Of a stretch of 35,256 nucleotides of DNA, positions 1 through 7,434 are shown one piece after another. A program made the translations under genes and the position numbers. The notes beneath the pieces were generated by a model, which searched no databases, was not told the DNA's origin, and saw only the letters and a list, made by a program, of their open reading frames with translations. Each line of letters opens with the position of its first letter. The stretch's first letter is position 1. The stretch covers positions 1 through 35,256 of the forward strand of contig JAQXDR010000106.1 of the NCBI GenBank assembly GCA_029251265.1, given 5' to 3'. The stretch comes from Pseudoprimorskyibacter sp. (GTDB lineage Bacteria; Pseudomonadota; Alphaproteobacteria; Rhodobacterales; Rhodobacteraceae).

Positions 1-206
1 AAGAGGCAGAAGGGACCTTTTTGAAGCCTTGAACAACGACTAAAAAACAGCCAAACGTTTGCGCCAATACCTCTGCGGTAAACCCGGGGCTGTTCAAACT
101 GGTTCAAACCTTTCAGAAAAAGATAAATTCTTCGAATGGATCTCAGACACAGCGCGAACAGGCTTTCGTAACGTCTCGGCCGGTTGATCTTGTCCAGAAT
201 TTCCAG

Positions 207-1400
207 TCAGTCGTAGCTCCGCAGATCGTCAATGACCTTTCCATCGCGTGGCAAATCACCTTGCTCAAAGACCTGTATCACTGCGCCCATCTTCATTACG
301 TCGCGTGCGGAGGCCTCGTATGCGTCAACAGCATCTACGCGGCCCTCGACCTGCAAGGTCATGACATCGCGCTCACCATCGCGGGTAGCAACAACACGCG
401 CCCGCGTCACCTCGGAATGGCGTTTCACAAAACCAGCAACCTGCTCAGGGCGTACGAACATCCCCTTAATTTTGGTCGTTTGGTCTGCGCGTCCCATCCA
501 TCCCTTGATCCGCATGTTCGTGCGCCCACACGGGCTTTGCCCTTGCATGACCGCACTCAGGTCTCCCGTTGCAAACCGGATGAGCGGATAATCAGGGTTT
601 AGAGAGGTCACCACCACCTCTCCCACATCCCCCTCTGGGACCGGATCGCCCGTGCCAGGCGTCACGATCTCGACAATTACACCCTCATCAACGATCATTC
701 CCTTTTTTGAGGGGCTTTCATAAGCGATGTTGCCCAGATCGGCTGTTGCATAGCATTGCAGACAGGAAATCCCGCGGTCTTCATACCAAGCACGCAGCGA
801 CGGAAAAAGTGCGCCACCGCCAACGACAGCACGATCGATACCAAGGTGGATACCCATCGCATCTGCTTTTTCCAATATCACTTTAAGGTAATCCGGTGTA
901 CCCGCATAGACGGTTACTTTGGCAGCATCAGCGGCCCGCACTTGCAGCTCTGTCTGACCTGTCCCTGCGGGCACAACCACAGCACCCACAGCGCGCGCGC
1001 CATTTTCAAAAATCGCTCCGGCGGGCGTTAGGTGATATCCAAAGCAGTTTTGGACCACATCCCCTGCCCCAATCCCGGCTGCATGTAGAAACCTGCCCAT
1101 ACGCCACCAATCATGGCTGGACCCACCTGGTTCATAGATCGGACCCGGTGACTGAAAGATGTGGGTGGTATTCTGCACCGGCAGCCCCCCAAACGGTGGG
1201 CGCTCTTCTTGCCAAGCAAGCAGAGCGGATTTGCGTAAAACTGGAAGATCAGCCAGCCCAGACAATGTATCCACCCAAGCAGGTTTAACCGGAGCGTTCG
1301 AAGCTTGAACGCGTTTGATCTGGTCCTGCAAGGCCTTTAGCTGCGCTGAGGCGCGATCCTTGGCACAGCGCGTCTCTAGCGCGTCAAAAAACTTGGCCAT
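207..1400 (-). CDS. PaaK-like adenylate-forming protein (phenylacetate-CoA ligase family)
   Basis: This 397-residue protein resembles phenylacetate-CoA ligase (PaaK, COG1541), which activates an aryl acid with ATP and CoA in the cytoplasm. Late motifs are recognisable: RFATGD at residues 275-280 and GRADQTTKIKG from 303, which fits the family's GRxDD..K region. The middle segment around GTGQTELQV (146-154) also follows PaaK. The ATP-phosphate loop, SSGTTGKP in active enzymes, is replaced by QSPGPIYEP (83-91), so the invariant Thr, Gly and Lys are missing. YATADLG (217-223) stands where YG.SE is usual. The start is the ATG at 1400, preceded by GGAGGT 4 bases upstream. It is the last gene of the liv-type operon, 129 bases after livF. 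A role with the imported acid is inferred from context. Catalysis is uncertain because of the altered loop, so I give no gene symbol. Confidence 0.8.
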   Translation of the reverse strand: MAKFFDALETRCAKDRASAQLKALQDQIKRVQASNAPVKPAWVDTLSGLADLPVLRKSALLAWQEERPPFGGLPVQNTTHIFQSPGPIYEPGGSSHDWWRMGRFLHAAGIGAGDVVQNCFGYHLTPAGAIFENGARAVGAVVVPAGTGQTELQVRAADAAKVTVYAGTPDYLKVILEKADAMGIHLGIDRAVVGGGALFPSLRAWYEDRGISCLQCYATADLGNIAYESPSKKGMIVDEGVIVEIVTPGTGDPVPEGDVGEVVVTSLNPDYPLIRFATGDLSAVMQGQSPCGRTNMRIKGWMGRADQTTKIKGMFVRPEQVAGFVKRHSEVTRARVVATRDGERDVMTLQVEGRVDAVDAYEASARDVMKMGAVIQVFEQGDLPRDGKVIDDLRSYD

Positions 1401-1529
1401 CGCGACCTCCTGTGTTGCGTTTTGCCGACGCGCGGCGTGTTGTCTTAAGTTGGGGTCCGCAAGGCACCTTGTGGCAATTTTCAGGTCGTTACTTTCAACC
1501 TAATCAGTCGCGTCTGTCAGCAGACACTC

Positions 1530-2354
1530 TCACGACAACCATCGTTTACGTCTGCGATAGCTGCGCACGTCGCGAAAGCTTTTTCGGCCGTCCTCGGACA
1601 TGCCAAGATAGAATTCCTTGACGTCTGGATTTTCGCGCAGCTCCGCTGCTGGACCTTCCATAACCACACGGCCAGATTCCAGAATATAACCATGGTGTGC
1701 ATACCGCAGGGCCACATTGGTGTTCTGTTCAGCCAGCAAAAAGGTCACGCCTTCGTTTTCATTGACTGATTTTACGATCTCAAAAATCTGTTCGACCAAC
1801 TGTGGCGCCAAACCCATACTGGGTTCGTCCAGCAGCACAGTCTCGGGTCGGCTCATCAGAGCGCGGCCAATTGCGCACATCTGTTGCTCACCACCCGAAG
1901 TGAAGCCAGCCTGCGAACGACGACGGTCCTTGAGACGCGGAAAATAGGTGTAGACCATTTCCAGATCAGCATCGACCGCACCCTTGCCATCACGCCGTGT
2001 GTAGGCGCCGGTCAAAAGGTTTTCTTCTACAGTCAGGTGTTCAAAACAGTGGCGGCCTTCCATCACCTGAATGACACCCATCTTGACCAAAGCTGCCGGG
2101 TCCAGTTCTGTCACACCCTGCCCTTTATACAGGATGGTCCCTTTGGTGACCTCGCCCCGTTCAGAGTGTAACAGGTTCGAAATTGCTTTGAGGGTTGTGG
2201 TCTTGCCAGCCCCGTTACCTCCCAACAGAGCGATAACACCCCCCTTGGGCACCTTGAGCGACACGCCCTTAAGCACAAGGATCACATGATTGTAGATCAC
2301 CTCGATATTATTGACCTCGAGCAAAGCGTCGTCGGTCTTGGCCGTGTCCAACAT
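1530..2354 (-). CDS. livF: Branched-chain-type ABC transporter ATP-binding protein LivF
   Basis: One of the two cytoplasmic ATPases of a branched-chain amino acid family (HAAT) ABC importer. The 274-residue product has Walker A GGNGAGKT at 45-52, the Q-loop near Gln96, the signature SGGEQQ at 153-158 and Walker B VLLDEP at 173-178. It is longer than the usual LivF of about 235 residues. The extra part is a basic C-terminal tail that ends in RSYRRRKRWLS. The ATG at 2354 has GAGG about 9 bases upstream. It follows the binding-protein gene after a 66-base gap that holds a hairpin. The transporter's substrate cannot be read from this subunit. The neighbouring acyl-CoA synthetase and PaaK-like gene suggest an organic or aromatic acid rather than an amino acid, which is an inference. 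Confidence 0.9.
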   Translation of the reverse strand: MLDTAKTDDALLEVNNIEVIYNHVILVLKGVSLKVPKGGVIALLGGNGAGKTTTLKAISNLLHSERGEVTKGTILYKGQGVTELDPAALVKMGVIQVMEGRHCFEHLTVEENLLTGAYTRRDGKGAVDADLEMVYTYFPRLKDRRRSQAGFTSGGEQQMCAIGRALMSRPETVLLDEPSMGLAPQLVEQIFEIVKSVNENEGVTFLLAEQNTNVALRYAHHGYILESGRVVMEGPAAELRENPDVKEFYLGMSEDGRKSFRDVRSYRRRKRWLS

Positions 2355-2388
2355 GGCATGCGCCTCGTGTTACAAATGTCCGTGGGGT

Positions 2389-2413
2389 CCCCGGCGACCT
2401 AAAGCCGCCGGGG
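2389..2413 (-). other. Stem-loop just after the binding-protein gene
   Basis: A perfect 8-bp inverted repeat, CCCCGGCG/CGCCGGGG, with a 9-base loop begins 7 bases after the stop codon of the substrate-binding protein gene. No T-run follows on the minus strand, so it is unlikely to be a complete intrinsic terminator. Hairpins in this position often protect the upstream message of a binding protein from 3' decay and lower expression of the next gene. That role is inferred here. Confidence 0.6.
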
Positions 2414-2420
2414 TATTCAA

Positions 2421-3713
2421 TCAGCCTTCACAGGCCTCATTGATTGGCCAAGGCGCATTTGCCTCGGCGTATTCGGCGGCCTTTTCAGCGGCCAGAGCGG
2501 CATAGCCGTCAACATTTGGCATCAAGTGATCACTGACTTTGGCAAAAGCAGCGCCATCCCATTCCAGCATCCAGCCACCGGAATGGCCGGTATGGTTGCT
2601 GCAAGACGTGGAAAACGGCGGCACCATGCCGGACATGCCAAGTTCTGCCAAACGCTCTTCTGTGACATTCAGGTTCTCAAGACCCCAACGAAGTTGGGTC
2701 GCATCGATTTCAGCGGTTCCAAAATGATCCTGTGCGGTCTTGATGCCCTCAACAAGGATCATCGAAATCACGATACCACGTGCATAGAACACACCCTGCA
2801 TCTCAGTCTCGTTGGACAATGACAGCCCTGTATCGACGACATGCTTGCGAATGTCAGCCATCACAGGTGCATCCATGTCGGGGAACGAGAACGAAATTGA
2901 CTTGTAGCCTTTTCCAGCGTCACCAACCAATGCAAGATCCGCATCGTGTCCAGACCACCAAACACCGACAAAGTTCTCCATCGGGAATCGTGTTTTGACA
3001 GCCTCGGTGATGGCACCAGCATTCATGGCTCCCCAGCCCCACATGACGACATAGTCTGGACGCGTCCGGCGAATCTGTAGCCACTGCGCTGACTGGTTCT
3101 GCATTTCGGTCAAGCCAACAGGGATAGGATTGAAATCAAAACCCTTGGCTTCGGCCATCGCTTCGAAAACTGGAATTGGCTCTTTCCCATAGGGGTGGTC
3201 AAGGTGCAGGAATGCAATCTCTTTGCCAGACAAGTCACCTTGTCCTTCAAGATACTGCACAATCATGTCAGCAGCATCCCAGTACCCGGATGGCGCATTA
3301 AATGCCCACTGAAAGGTACGGCCGTCCGCCATTGGCGAAAATCCATATCCCGGAGCAAGGATCGGGATTTGGTCAACGTTGGTCTTTGGCAAGACTTGCA
3401 ACGTAATACCCGTTGACCAAGGCTGTGTCACAATCGCAGACCCACGGGTCTTTTCGTAACACTCAACACCCTTGGCTGTTGAATAGCCCGTTTCGCATTC
3501 GTCAAAGTCGATAGCGATACCACCGACGCCACCATCCCGCGCGTTCAGCATCGCGATATAGTCTCGCTGCCCGTTCATCAGCGGAATTCCTGTCGCGGCG
3601 AAAGGCCCGGTGCGATAGGCAAGGTTTGGCGCATATAGCCCGTCGGCTATAGCCGCCGTGCCCATGACGACACCAACTGCCGTGGCGATGGCCAGTTTGG
3701 CAAATTGTTTCAT
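2421..3713 (-). CDS. Periplasmic substrate-binding protein of the liv-type ABC transporter
   Basis: This binding protein captures the ligand in the periplasm and delivers it to the LivH/LivM channel. The product has 430 residues with a typical Sec signal peptide: MKQFAK, a hydrophobic core, then a likely signal peptidase I cut after AAIA at residue 23. The rest fits a type 1 periplasmic binding protein of the Leu/Ile/Val family. I chose the ATG at 3713 because GGGAGG lies 6 bases upstream and the signal peptide begins there. A longer frame starting at 3737 would put extra residues before the signal. The gene lies between livM and livF, and a strong hairpin follows its stop codon. The ligand is unknown. 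Company with CoA ligases points to a carboxylic acid, which is inferred. Confidence 0.88.
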   Translation of the reverse strand: MKQFAKLAIATAVGVVMGTAAIADGLYAPNLAYRTGPFAATGIPLMNGQRDYIAMLNARDGGVGGIAIDFDECETGYSTAKGVECYEKTRGSAIVTQPWSTGITLQVLPKTNVDQIPILAPGYGFSPMADGRTFQWAFNAPSGYWDAADMIVQYLEGQGDLSGKEIAFLHLDHPYGKEPIPVFEAMAEAKGFDFNPIPVGLTEMQNQSAQWLQIRRTRPDYVVMWGWGAMNAGAITEAVKTRFPMENFVGVWWSGHDADLALVGDAGKGYKSISFSFPDMDAPVMADIRKHVVDTGLSLSNETEMQGVFYARGIVISMILVEGIKTAQDHFGTAEIDATQLRWGLENLNVTEERLAELGMSGMVPPFSTSCSNHTGHSGGWMLEWDGAAFAKVSDHLMPNVDGYAALAAEKAAEYAEANAPWPINEACEG

Positions 3714-3719
3714 GACTTT

Positions 3720-3725
3720 CCTCCC
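3720..3725 (-). promoter_or_regulatory. Shine-Dalgarno fixing the binding-protein start
   Basis: GGGAGG on the minus strand lies 6 bases before the ATG at 3713. It favours this start over the longer frame that begins at 3737. Confidence 0.8.
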
Positions 3726-3764
3726 ATTGGATGCCATTTTTGGCTGTGTTGGACCAGTCCCGCG

Positions 3765-4994
3765 TCAGTGCGGGAATGGCCAGATTATAAGTTTTTCACG
3801 GATCAGAGCCCAAAGCCGCGCAAGACCATGAGGCTCTATTATCAAGAAAAAGACGATTAAACTGCCCACAATCATAATATTAAGATGCTCAATCATCGCG
3901 GAGTGCAGCTCGAACCCACGGGACTGGGCAAAGGCGTATCCGACCAACAGCAGGGTAACAACAGCGACACCAATCATCGTACCCTTGCTGCGCAAGCTTA
4001 CGGCTGCGGCAAACAATCCACCAAGAACAAGCGCGATGATCACCCAAACCGCGAGAGATACATCGTGCAGCTCGATCTCACCGACAATGTTTAGAACCAC
4101 TGGCAGGCCCACAATCAAGATAGCGCCAAGGTAATTGCCCAAAATGGAACCCAACCCGCCTATGATTGCAATGAAGAGGACTTCGAATGACAGACCAATT
4201 TCGAACAGGTTTGGCTCGGCTGCACCACGCCATTGGAATACGAACAATGCGCCCGCGACACCGACAATATAACTGGACACCGCAAAGGCAGTCAGCTTCG
4301 ATTTCATCAAGTTGATCCCAATCAATTCCGCCGCAATATCCATGTCACGCGTCGCCTTCCATGTGCGTCCCAAAGTGCCACGAGTGAGATTGATGCACAG
4401 CAATGTCAAAAGCGTAACGATCACAAGAACCACGTAGTATTGCGTGACCGAACTGGCCAATGGGCCCGTTACATACACACCCAGAATATCCAAGTTCGGC
4501 ACCTGAATCGCCCCGCTGGCGTTATAATTGTAAAGCCAAGCCCATTTTTCGAACAACCAGATCAAAAAGAACTGCGCCGCCAAGGTCGCAATTGCTAGAT
4601 AGAACCCCTTGATCCGCAGGGATGGGATCCCAAAAGCCACACCAACGCCCGCGCTAAAGACGCCCGACAGCAATATCGCAATAACTGGGTTCATCCATGG
4701 CATCAGCGTTATCATCTTGTAGCATGCATAAGCCCCAACACCCATGAACGCAGCAGTTCCAAGACTAAGCTGTCCGGCATAGCCCGTCAGGATGTTGAGT
4801 CCCATTGCTGCTAATGAATAAATTAGGATTGGGATCAGCAACGTTTGAAACGTGAATTCGCTCGCCGTTAACGGGAAGATGACATAGGCCAGCGCAAGAA
4901 CGACCATTAACAAGATAGCGTCCTGACGCACTGGAAAAAGAGCTTGATCCGCCTCGTAGCTGGTCTTGTATTGCCCTGCTGTCCGGTAAAGCAT
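3765..4994 (-). CDS. livM: Branched-chain-type ABC transporter permease LivM
   Basis: Inner-membrane permease subunit that pairs with LivH. The 409-residue product is strongly hydrophobic. It has the LivM hallmark around GLNILTGYAGQLSLG near residue 70 and a later conserved segment EVLFIAIIGGLGSILGN. The family is usually about 320-350 residues. Here an additional C-terminal membrane part extends it and ends in WPFPH. The start is the ATG at 4994, with GGAGGAG 6 bases upstream. A TTG at 5009 in the same frame would place the Shine-Dalgarno inside the gene. The ATG overlaps the TGA of the preceding small gene by one base (TGATG), which indicates translational coupling. Confidence 0.9.
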   Translation of the reverse strand: MLYRTAGQYKTSYEADQALFPVRQDAILLMVVLALAYVIFPLTASEFTFQTLLIPILIYSLAAMGLNILTGYAGQLSLGTAAFMGVGAYACYKMITLMPWMNPVIAILLSGVFSAGVGVAFGIPSLRIKGFYLAIATLAAQFFLIWLFEKWAWLYNYNASGAIQVPNLDILGVYVTGPLASSVTQYYVVLVIVTLLTLLCINLTRGTLGRTWKATRDMDIAAELIGINLMKSKLTAFAVSSYIVGVAGALFVFQWRGAAEPNLFEIGLSFEVLFIAIIGGLGSILGNYLGAILIVGLPVVLNIVGEIELHDVSLAVWVIIALVLGGLFAAAVSLRSKGTMIGVAVVTLLLVGYAFAQSRGFELHSAMIEHLNIMIVGSLIVFFLIIEPHGLARLWALIREKLIIWPFPH

Positions 4995-5245
4995 CAGACG
5001 CTCCTCCAATAAAAACCATCACCAGTGACTAGCGGACGTATGGCCTGTCGTTTCGCTCGATACACAGGCCACGCGATACTGATGAGACCTAGCGTTGCAA
5101 ATGCGACCACCGGCAGCGTAATGCCCAAAGGCTGGTTACCGGCTGTCGCGGCGCAATAAAATACTGCCCAGATCACACTCCAGACACTCATATTCAGAGT
5201 GGCACTCAATTTGATCATCTGATCACTTTCCGCTTGGAACATCAT
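4994..5245 (-). CDS. Small membrane protein in the liv-type operon
   Basis: An 83-residue protein, starting MMFQAESDQ, with two likely membrane helices (around WSVIWAVFYCAATAG and ITLPVVAFATLGLISIAW) followed by a basic stretch, RAKRQAIRP. I do not recognise a named family. It is probably real: it lies between livH and livM in the same direction and its TGA overlaps the livM ATG by one base. It does not overlap livH when started at 5245. An upstream extension of the frame to 5470 would run into livH and is less likely. An alternative ATG at 5218 has GGAAAG upstream, so the start is uncertain. A role as an accessory to the permease is only inferred from position. Confidence 0.65.
   Translation of the reverse strand: MMFQAESDQMIKLSATLNMSVWSVIWAVFYCAATAGNQPLGITLPVVAFATLGLISIAWPVYRAKRQAIRPLVTGDGFYWRSV
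5001..5007 (-). promoter_or_regulatory. livM: Shine-Dalgarno fixing the livM start
   Basis: GGAGGAG on the minus strand lies 6 bases before the ATG at 4994. It decides that start against the upstream in-frame TTG at 5009. It lies inside the end of the preceding small gene. Confidence 0.8.
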
Positions 5246-5300
5246 TGTGCCCTTTTTTACAGGCCCAATGCCCGATTTCTTTTTGCTTGAATATCCGCAC

Positions 5301-5327
5301 AAAAAGCGGTCTGCCCGATCCGACCGC
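5301..5327 (-). terminator. Intrinsic terminator-like hairpin between livH and the small gene
   Basis: On the minus strand GCGGTC (5327-5322) and GACCGC (5311-5306) form a 6-bp stem with a 10-base loop, followed directly by TTTTT (5305-5301). It lies inside the operon, about 60 bases after the livH stop, so partial termination or attenuation is the likely effect. Its upstream arm shares two bases (5326-5327) with the neighbouring hairpin at 5326-5346, so the two cannot form fully at once. Confidence 0.6.
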
Positions 5328-5383
5328 CCATGCCGACAGCATGGGCCCCCGCCAGCAGTCCTCGGGTGGGACCGCTGGCGGGG
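5326..5383 (-). promoter_or_regulatory. Two abutting hairpins after livH
   Basis: Directly after the livH stop the sequence holds a long hairpin at 5347-5383: a perfect 10-bp arm CCCCGCCAGC/GCTGGCGGGG, extended inward by GTCC/GGAC. A second perfect 8-bp hairpin, GCCCATGC/GCATGGGC with a 5-base loop, abuts it at 5326-5346. Neither has a T-run. With the terminator-like hairpin at 5301-5327 they form a highly structured 5301-5383 segment between livH and the small gene. Confidence 0.6.
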
Positions 5384-5385
5384 CT

Positions 5386-6339
5386 CTAGACCCTTTCGAT
5401 GATTTTTTCCCCAAACAATCCCTGCGGTCGAAACAGCAGAACAATCAAGGCAAGCATAAACGCAAACCATGTCTCGGTGTTTCCACCTAAAAGCGGCTGC
5501 CCCCAGTAGATTTCGAACAACTTCTCAAGCATCCCAATCATAAGCCCGCCAATAATAGCGCCCGTGATGCTTTCCAATCCGCCCAACATAAGGACCGGCA
5601 AAGCTTTATAAGCAATCACCTCAAGGGCAAAACTGACACCAGCGCGCGCGCCCCATGCGATACCGGTGACCAAGGCAATGATCCCCGCGATGAACCAAAC
5701 CAGTACCCAGATCGTTTGCAAGCTGATGCCCACAGACAAAGCAGCCTGGTGGTCATCCCCCAAGGCCCGGATCGCCCGCCCCATCCGCGTGTAATTCAAA
5801 AAGGCAATAAGACCCGCAACCAGCAGCCCCGCAACAACCACGGCTGTCACGTCCTTTTGCTCTAAAATCAGGAAACCACCCCAAGGAAACAGTTCGAATG
5901 CGCCAGTGGGAATACCCAGCTCGCTGGTGATCATGACCTTGTTTTCGCCACCAAAGATGATTTCACCCAAGCCAATGAGGAATAGCGTCACACCGATCGT
6001 CGCCATGAACAAAATGATATCCGGCTGCCCTACAAGAGGCCGCAGCACCACGCGTTCGATTGTCATGGCTAGAATATACATGACCACAAGCGTGGCCCCA
6101 ACACTGACCCACGCCGGCAGACCCATTGCATGCAGGCCAACAAGCGTCAGCGCTGAAAAAACCACCATAATGCCTTGGGCGAAGTTAAAGATGCGACTTG
6201 AGCGAAAGATCAACACAAACCCAAGCGCAATCAGTGCGTACAAGATACCAGACACCAGTCCTTCCCACAGCACCTGCAATAGGAAATCTGGCAGCATATA
6301 CATCTCGACAAACGGATCGATAAAAATTTTATGTAGCAT
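5386..6339 (-). CDS. livH: Branched-chain-type ABC transporter permease LivH
   Basis: Inner-membrane permease subunit of the HAAT importer. The 317-residue product has about eight hydrophobic segments. It carries the LivH hallmark GILYALIALGFVLIFRSSRIFNFAQG near residues 31-56 and the conserved cytoplasmic loop around TRMGRAIRALGDDHQAA. The length is close to the family norm, with a short extra N-terminus. Its ATG overlaps the livG TAA by one base (TAATG), with a G-rich Shine-Dalgarno inside the end of livG. It is followed by structured RNA and then the small membrane gene and livM. Confidence 0.92.
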   Translation of the reverse strand: MLHKIFIDPFVEMYMLPDFLLQVLWEGLVSGILYALIALGFVLIFRSSRIFNFAQGIMVVFSALTLVGLHAMGLPAWVSVGATLVVMYILAMTIERVVLRPLVGQPDIILFMATIGVTLFLIGLGEIIFGGENKVMITSELGIPTGAFELFPWGGFLILEQKDVTAVVVAGLLVAGLIAFLNYTRMGRAIRALGDDHQAALSVGISLQTIWVLVWFIAGIIALVTGIAWGARAGVSFALEVIAYKALPVLMLGGLESITGAIIGGLMIGMLEKLFEIYWGQPLLGGNTETWFAFMLALIVLLFRPQGLFGEKIIERV

Positions 6340-7148
6340 TATGCCACCCCCAGATAGGCATCAATTACAGCCTGGTTATTGCGTACCTCTGTGGGGGTAC
6401 CGTCGCCAATCTTTTTACCATAATCCATCACAACCACACGGTCAGACAGGTCCATGACAACACCCATGTCATGTTCGATCAAGCAGATGGTGGTGCCAAA
6501 TTCATCATTCACATCCAGAATAAAGCGGCTCATGTCCTCTTTTTCCTCAACATTCATACCAGCCATAGGTTCATCCAAAAGCAAGATACTTGGCTCTGCC
6601 GCCAAGGCCCGTGCCAGTTCTACCCGTTTTTTCAAACCGTAAGGCAAACGCCCGACTGGCGTCTTCCGAATGCTCTGAATTTCAAGAAAATCAATAACCC
6701 GCTCAACTTTTTCACGGTTGGCCATCTCTTCTGCGCGCGCGCGACCCAACCAGATTGCTTGCGACAGAATAGACGCGTTCATCTTAGTCAGTCGCCCCGT
6801 CATGATGTTGTCCAACACACTCATGCCCTCAAACAACGCGATATTCTGAAACGTGCGCGCCACGCCCTGGCGGGCCACTTCGTATGGCCTCATTAGGGGC
6901 CGCTTTGCCCCTTGGTACCAAACCTCGCCTTCTGTTGGCGTGTAGAAACCTGATATCACGTTCAGCATGGAGGACTTACCCGCCCCATTCGGCCCAATGA
7001 TTGCGCGGATTTCGCCCTCGTGGATATCGAAAGAGATATCACTGATGGCTGTCACCCCACCGAACTTTAACGTAATGTTCTTCATCTCCATCACAGTTCC
7101 GCCGATCTGGCGACCATCTGCGGTGGTATATCCCTGATTTTGTGTCAT
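6339..7148 (-). CDS. livG: Branched-chain-type ABC transporter ATP-binding protein LivG
   Basis: The second cytoplasmic ATPase of the importer. With the start at 7148 it has 269 residues: Walker A GPNGAGKS at 52-59, a LivG-type signature PYGLKKRVELARAL from 169 and Walker B LLLDEP at 189-194, with the family's PMAGMN after it. The H-loop is IEHDMG. I prefer the ATG at 7148 because AGGA lies about 8 bases upstream. A longer frame from 7181 begins with a Cys/Arg-rich stretch that is not typical. It overlaps livH by one base. A 286-base gap separates it from the acyl-CoA synthetase gene upstream, so a second promoter there is possible. Confidence 0.9.
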   Translation of the reverse strand: MTQNQGYTTADGRQIGGTVMEMKNITLKFGGVTAISDISFDIHEGEIRAIIGPNGAGKSSMLNVISGFYTPTEGEVWYQGAKRPLMRPYEVARQGVARTFQNIALFEGMSVLDNIMTGRLTKMNASILSQAIWLGRARAEEMANREKVERVIDFLEIQSIRKTPVGRLPYGLKKRVELARALAAEPSILLLDEPMAGMNVEEKEDMSRFILDVNDEFGTTICLIEHDMGVVMDLSDRVVVMDYGKKIGDGTPTEVRNNQAVIDAYLGVA

Positions 7149-7434
7149 CCAGACGTTCCTTCGTCGGCAAAAAAACCACAAATTGGGCCCAGACGGTCAT
7201 TAGTAACCCGATTAATAGCAGTCCTCTGTGAGCCGTACTGGGGTAATGATGCAAATCCGTCCGCTTTCATTGCAACATCACATCGTGTGAGACGAGCTAA
7301 GCTCCGCCGCCCGTCATTGCACAGCTTGATCGAAACAACATGCGCTACGGGCGAAAAACCAACCACACAGGCGGTGTCCTGCCCCAGTGCGGGATGGCGG
7401 GTGGGGCGACGTTGCGCCTGCAACGAGCGGCCCG
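7149..7434. other. Intergenic region between the acyl-CoA synthetase gene and livG
   Basis: I see no coding signal here. A hairpin with a perfect 6-bp stem, CGTTGC/GCAACG, lies at 7410-7425, about 10 bases after the synthetase stop. No T-run follows on the minus strand. The rest could hold a promoter for livG, but I cannot point to clear -35 and -10 boxes. Confidence 0.4.

Noticed and set aside
96-120. GGTTCAAACC resembling a tRNA T-arm
   Set aside because: No acceptor, D or anticodon stems can be built around it.
3758-3775. Hairpin TCCCGC/GCGGGA spanning the livM stop codon
   Set aside because: The stem is only 6 bp with the stop codon in the loop and no T-run. It may be chance in GC-rich coding DNA.
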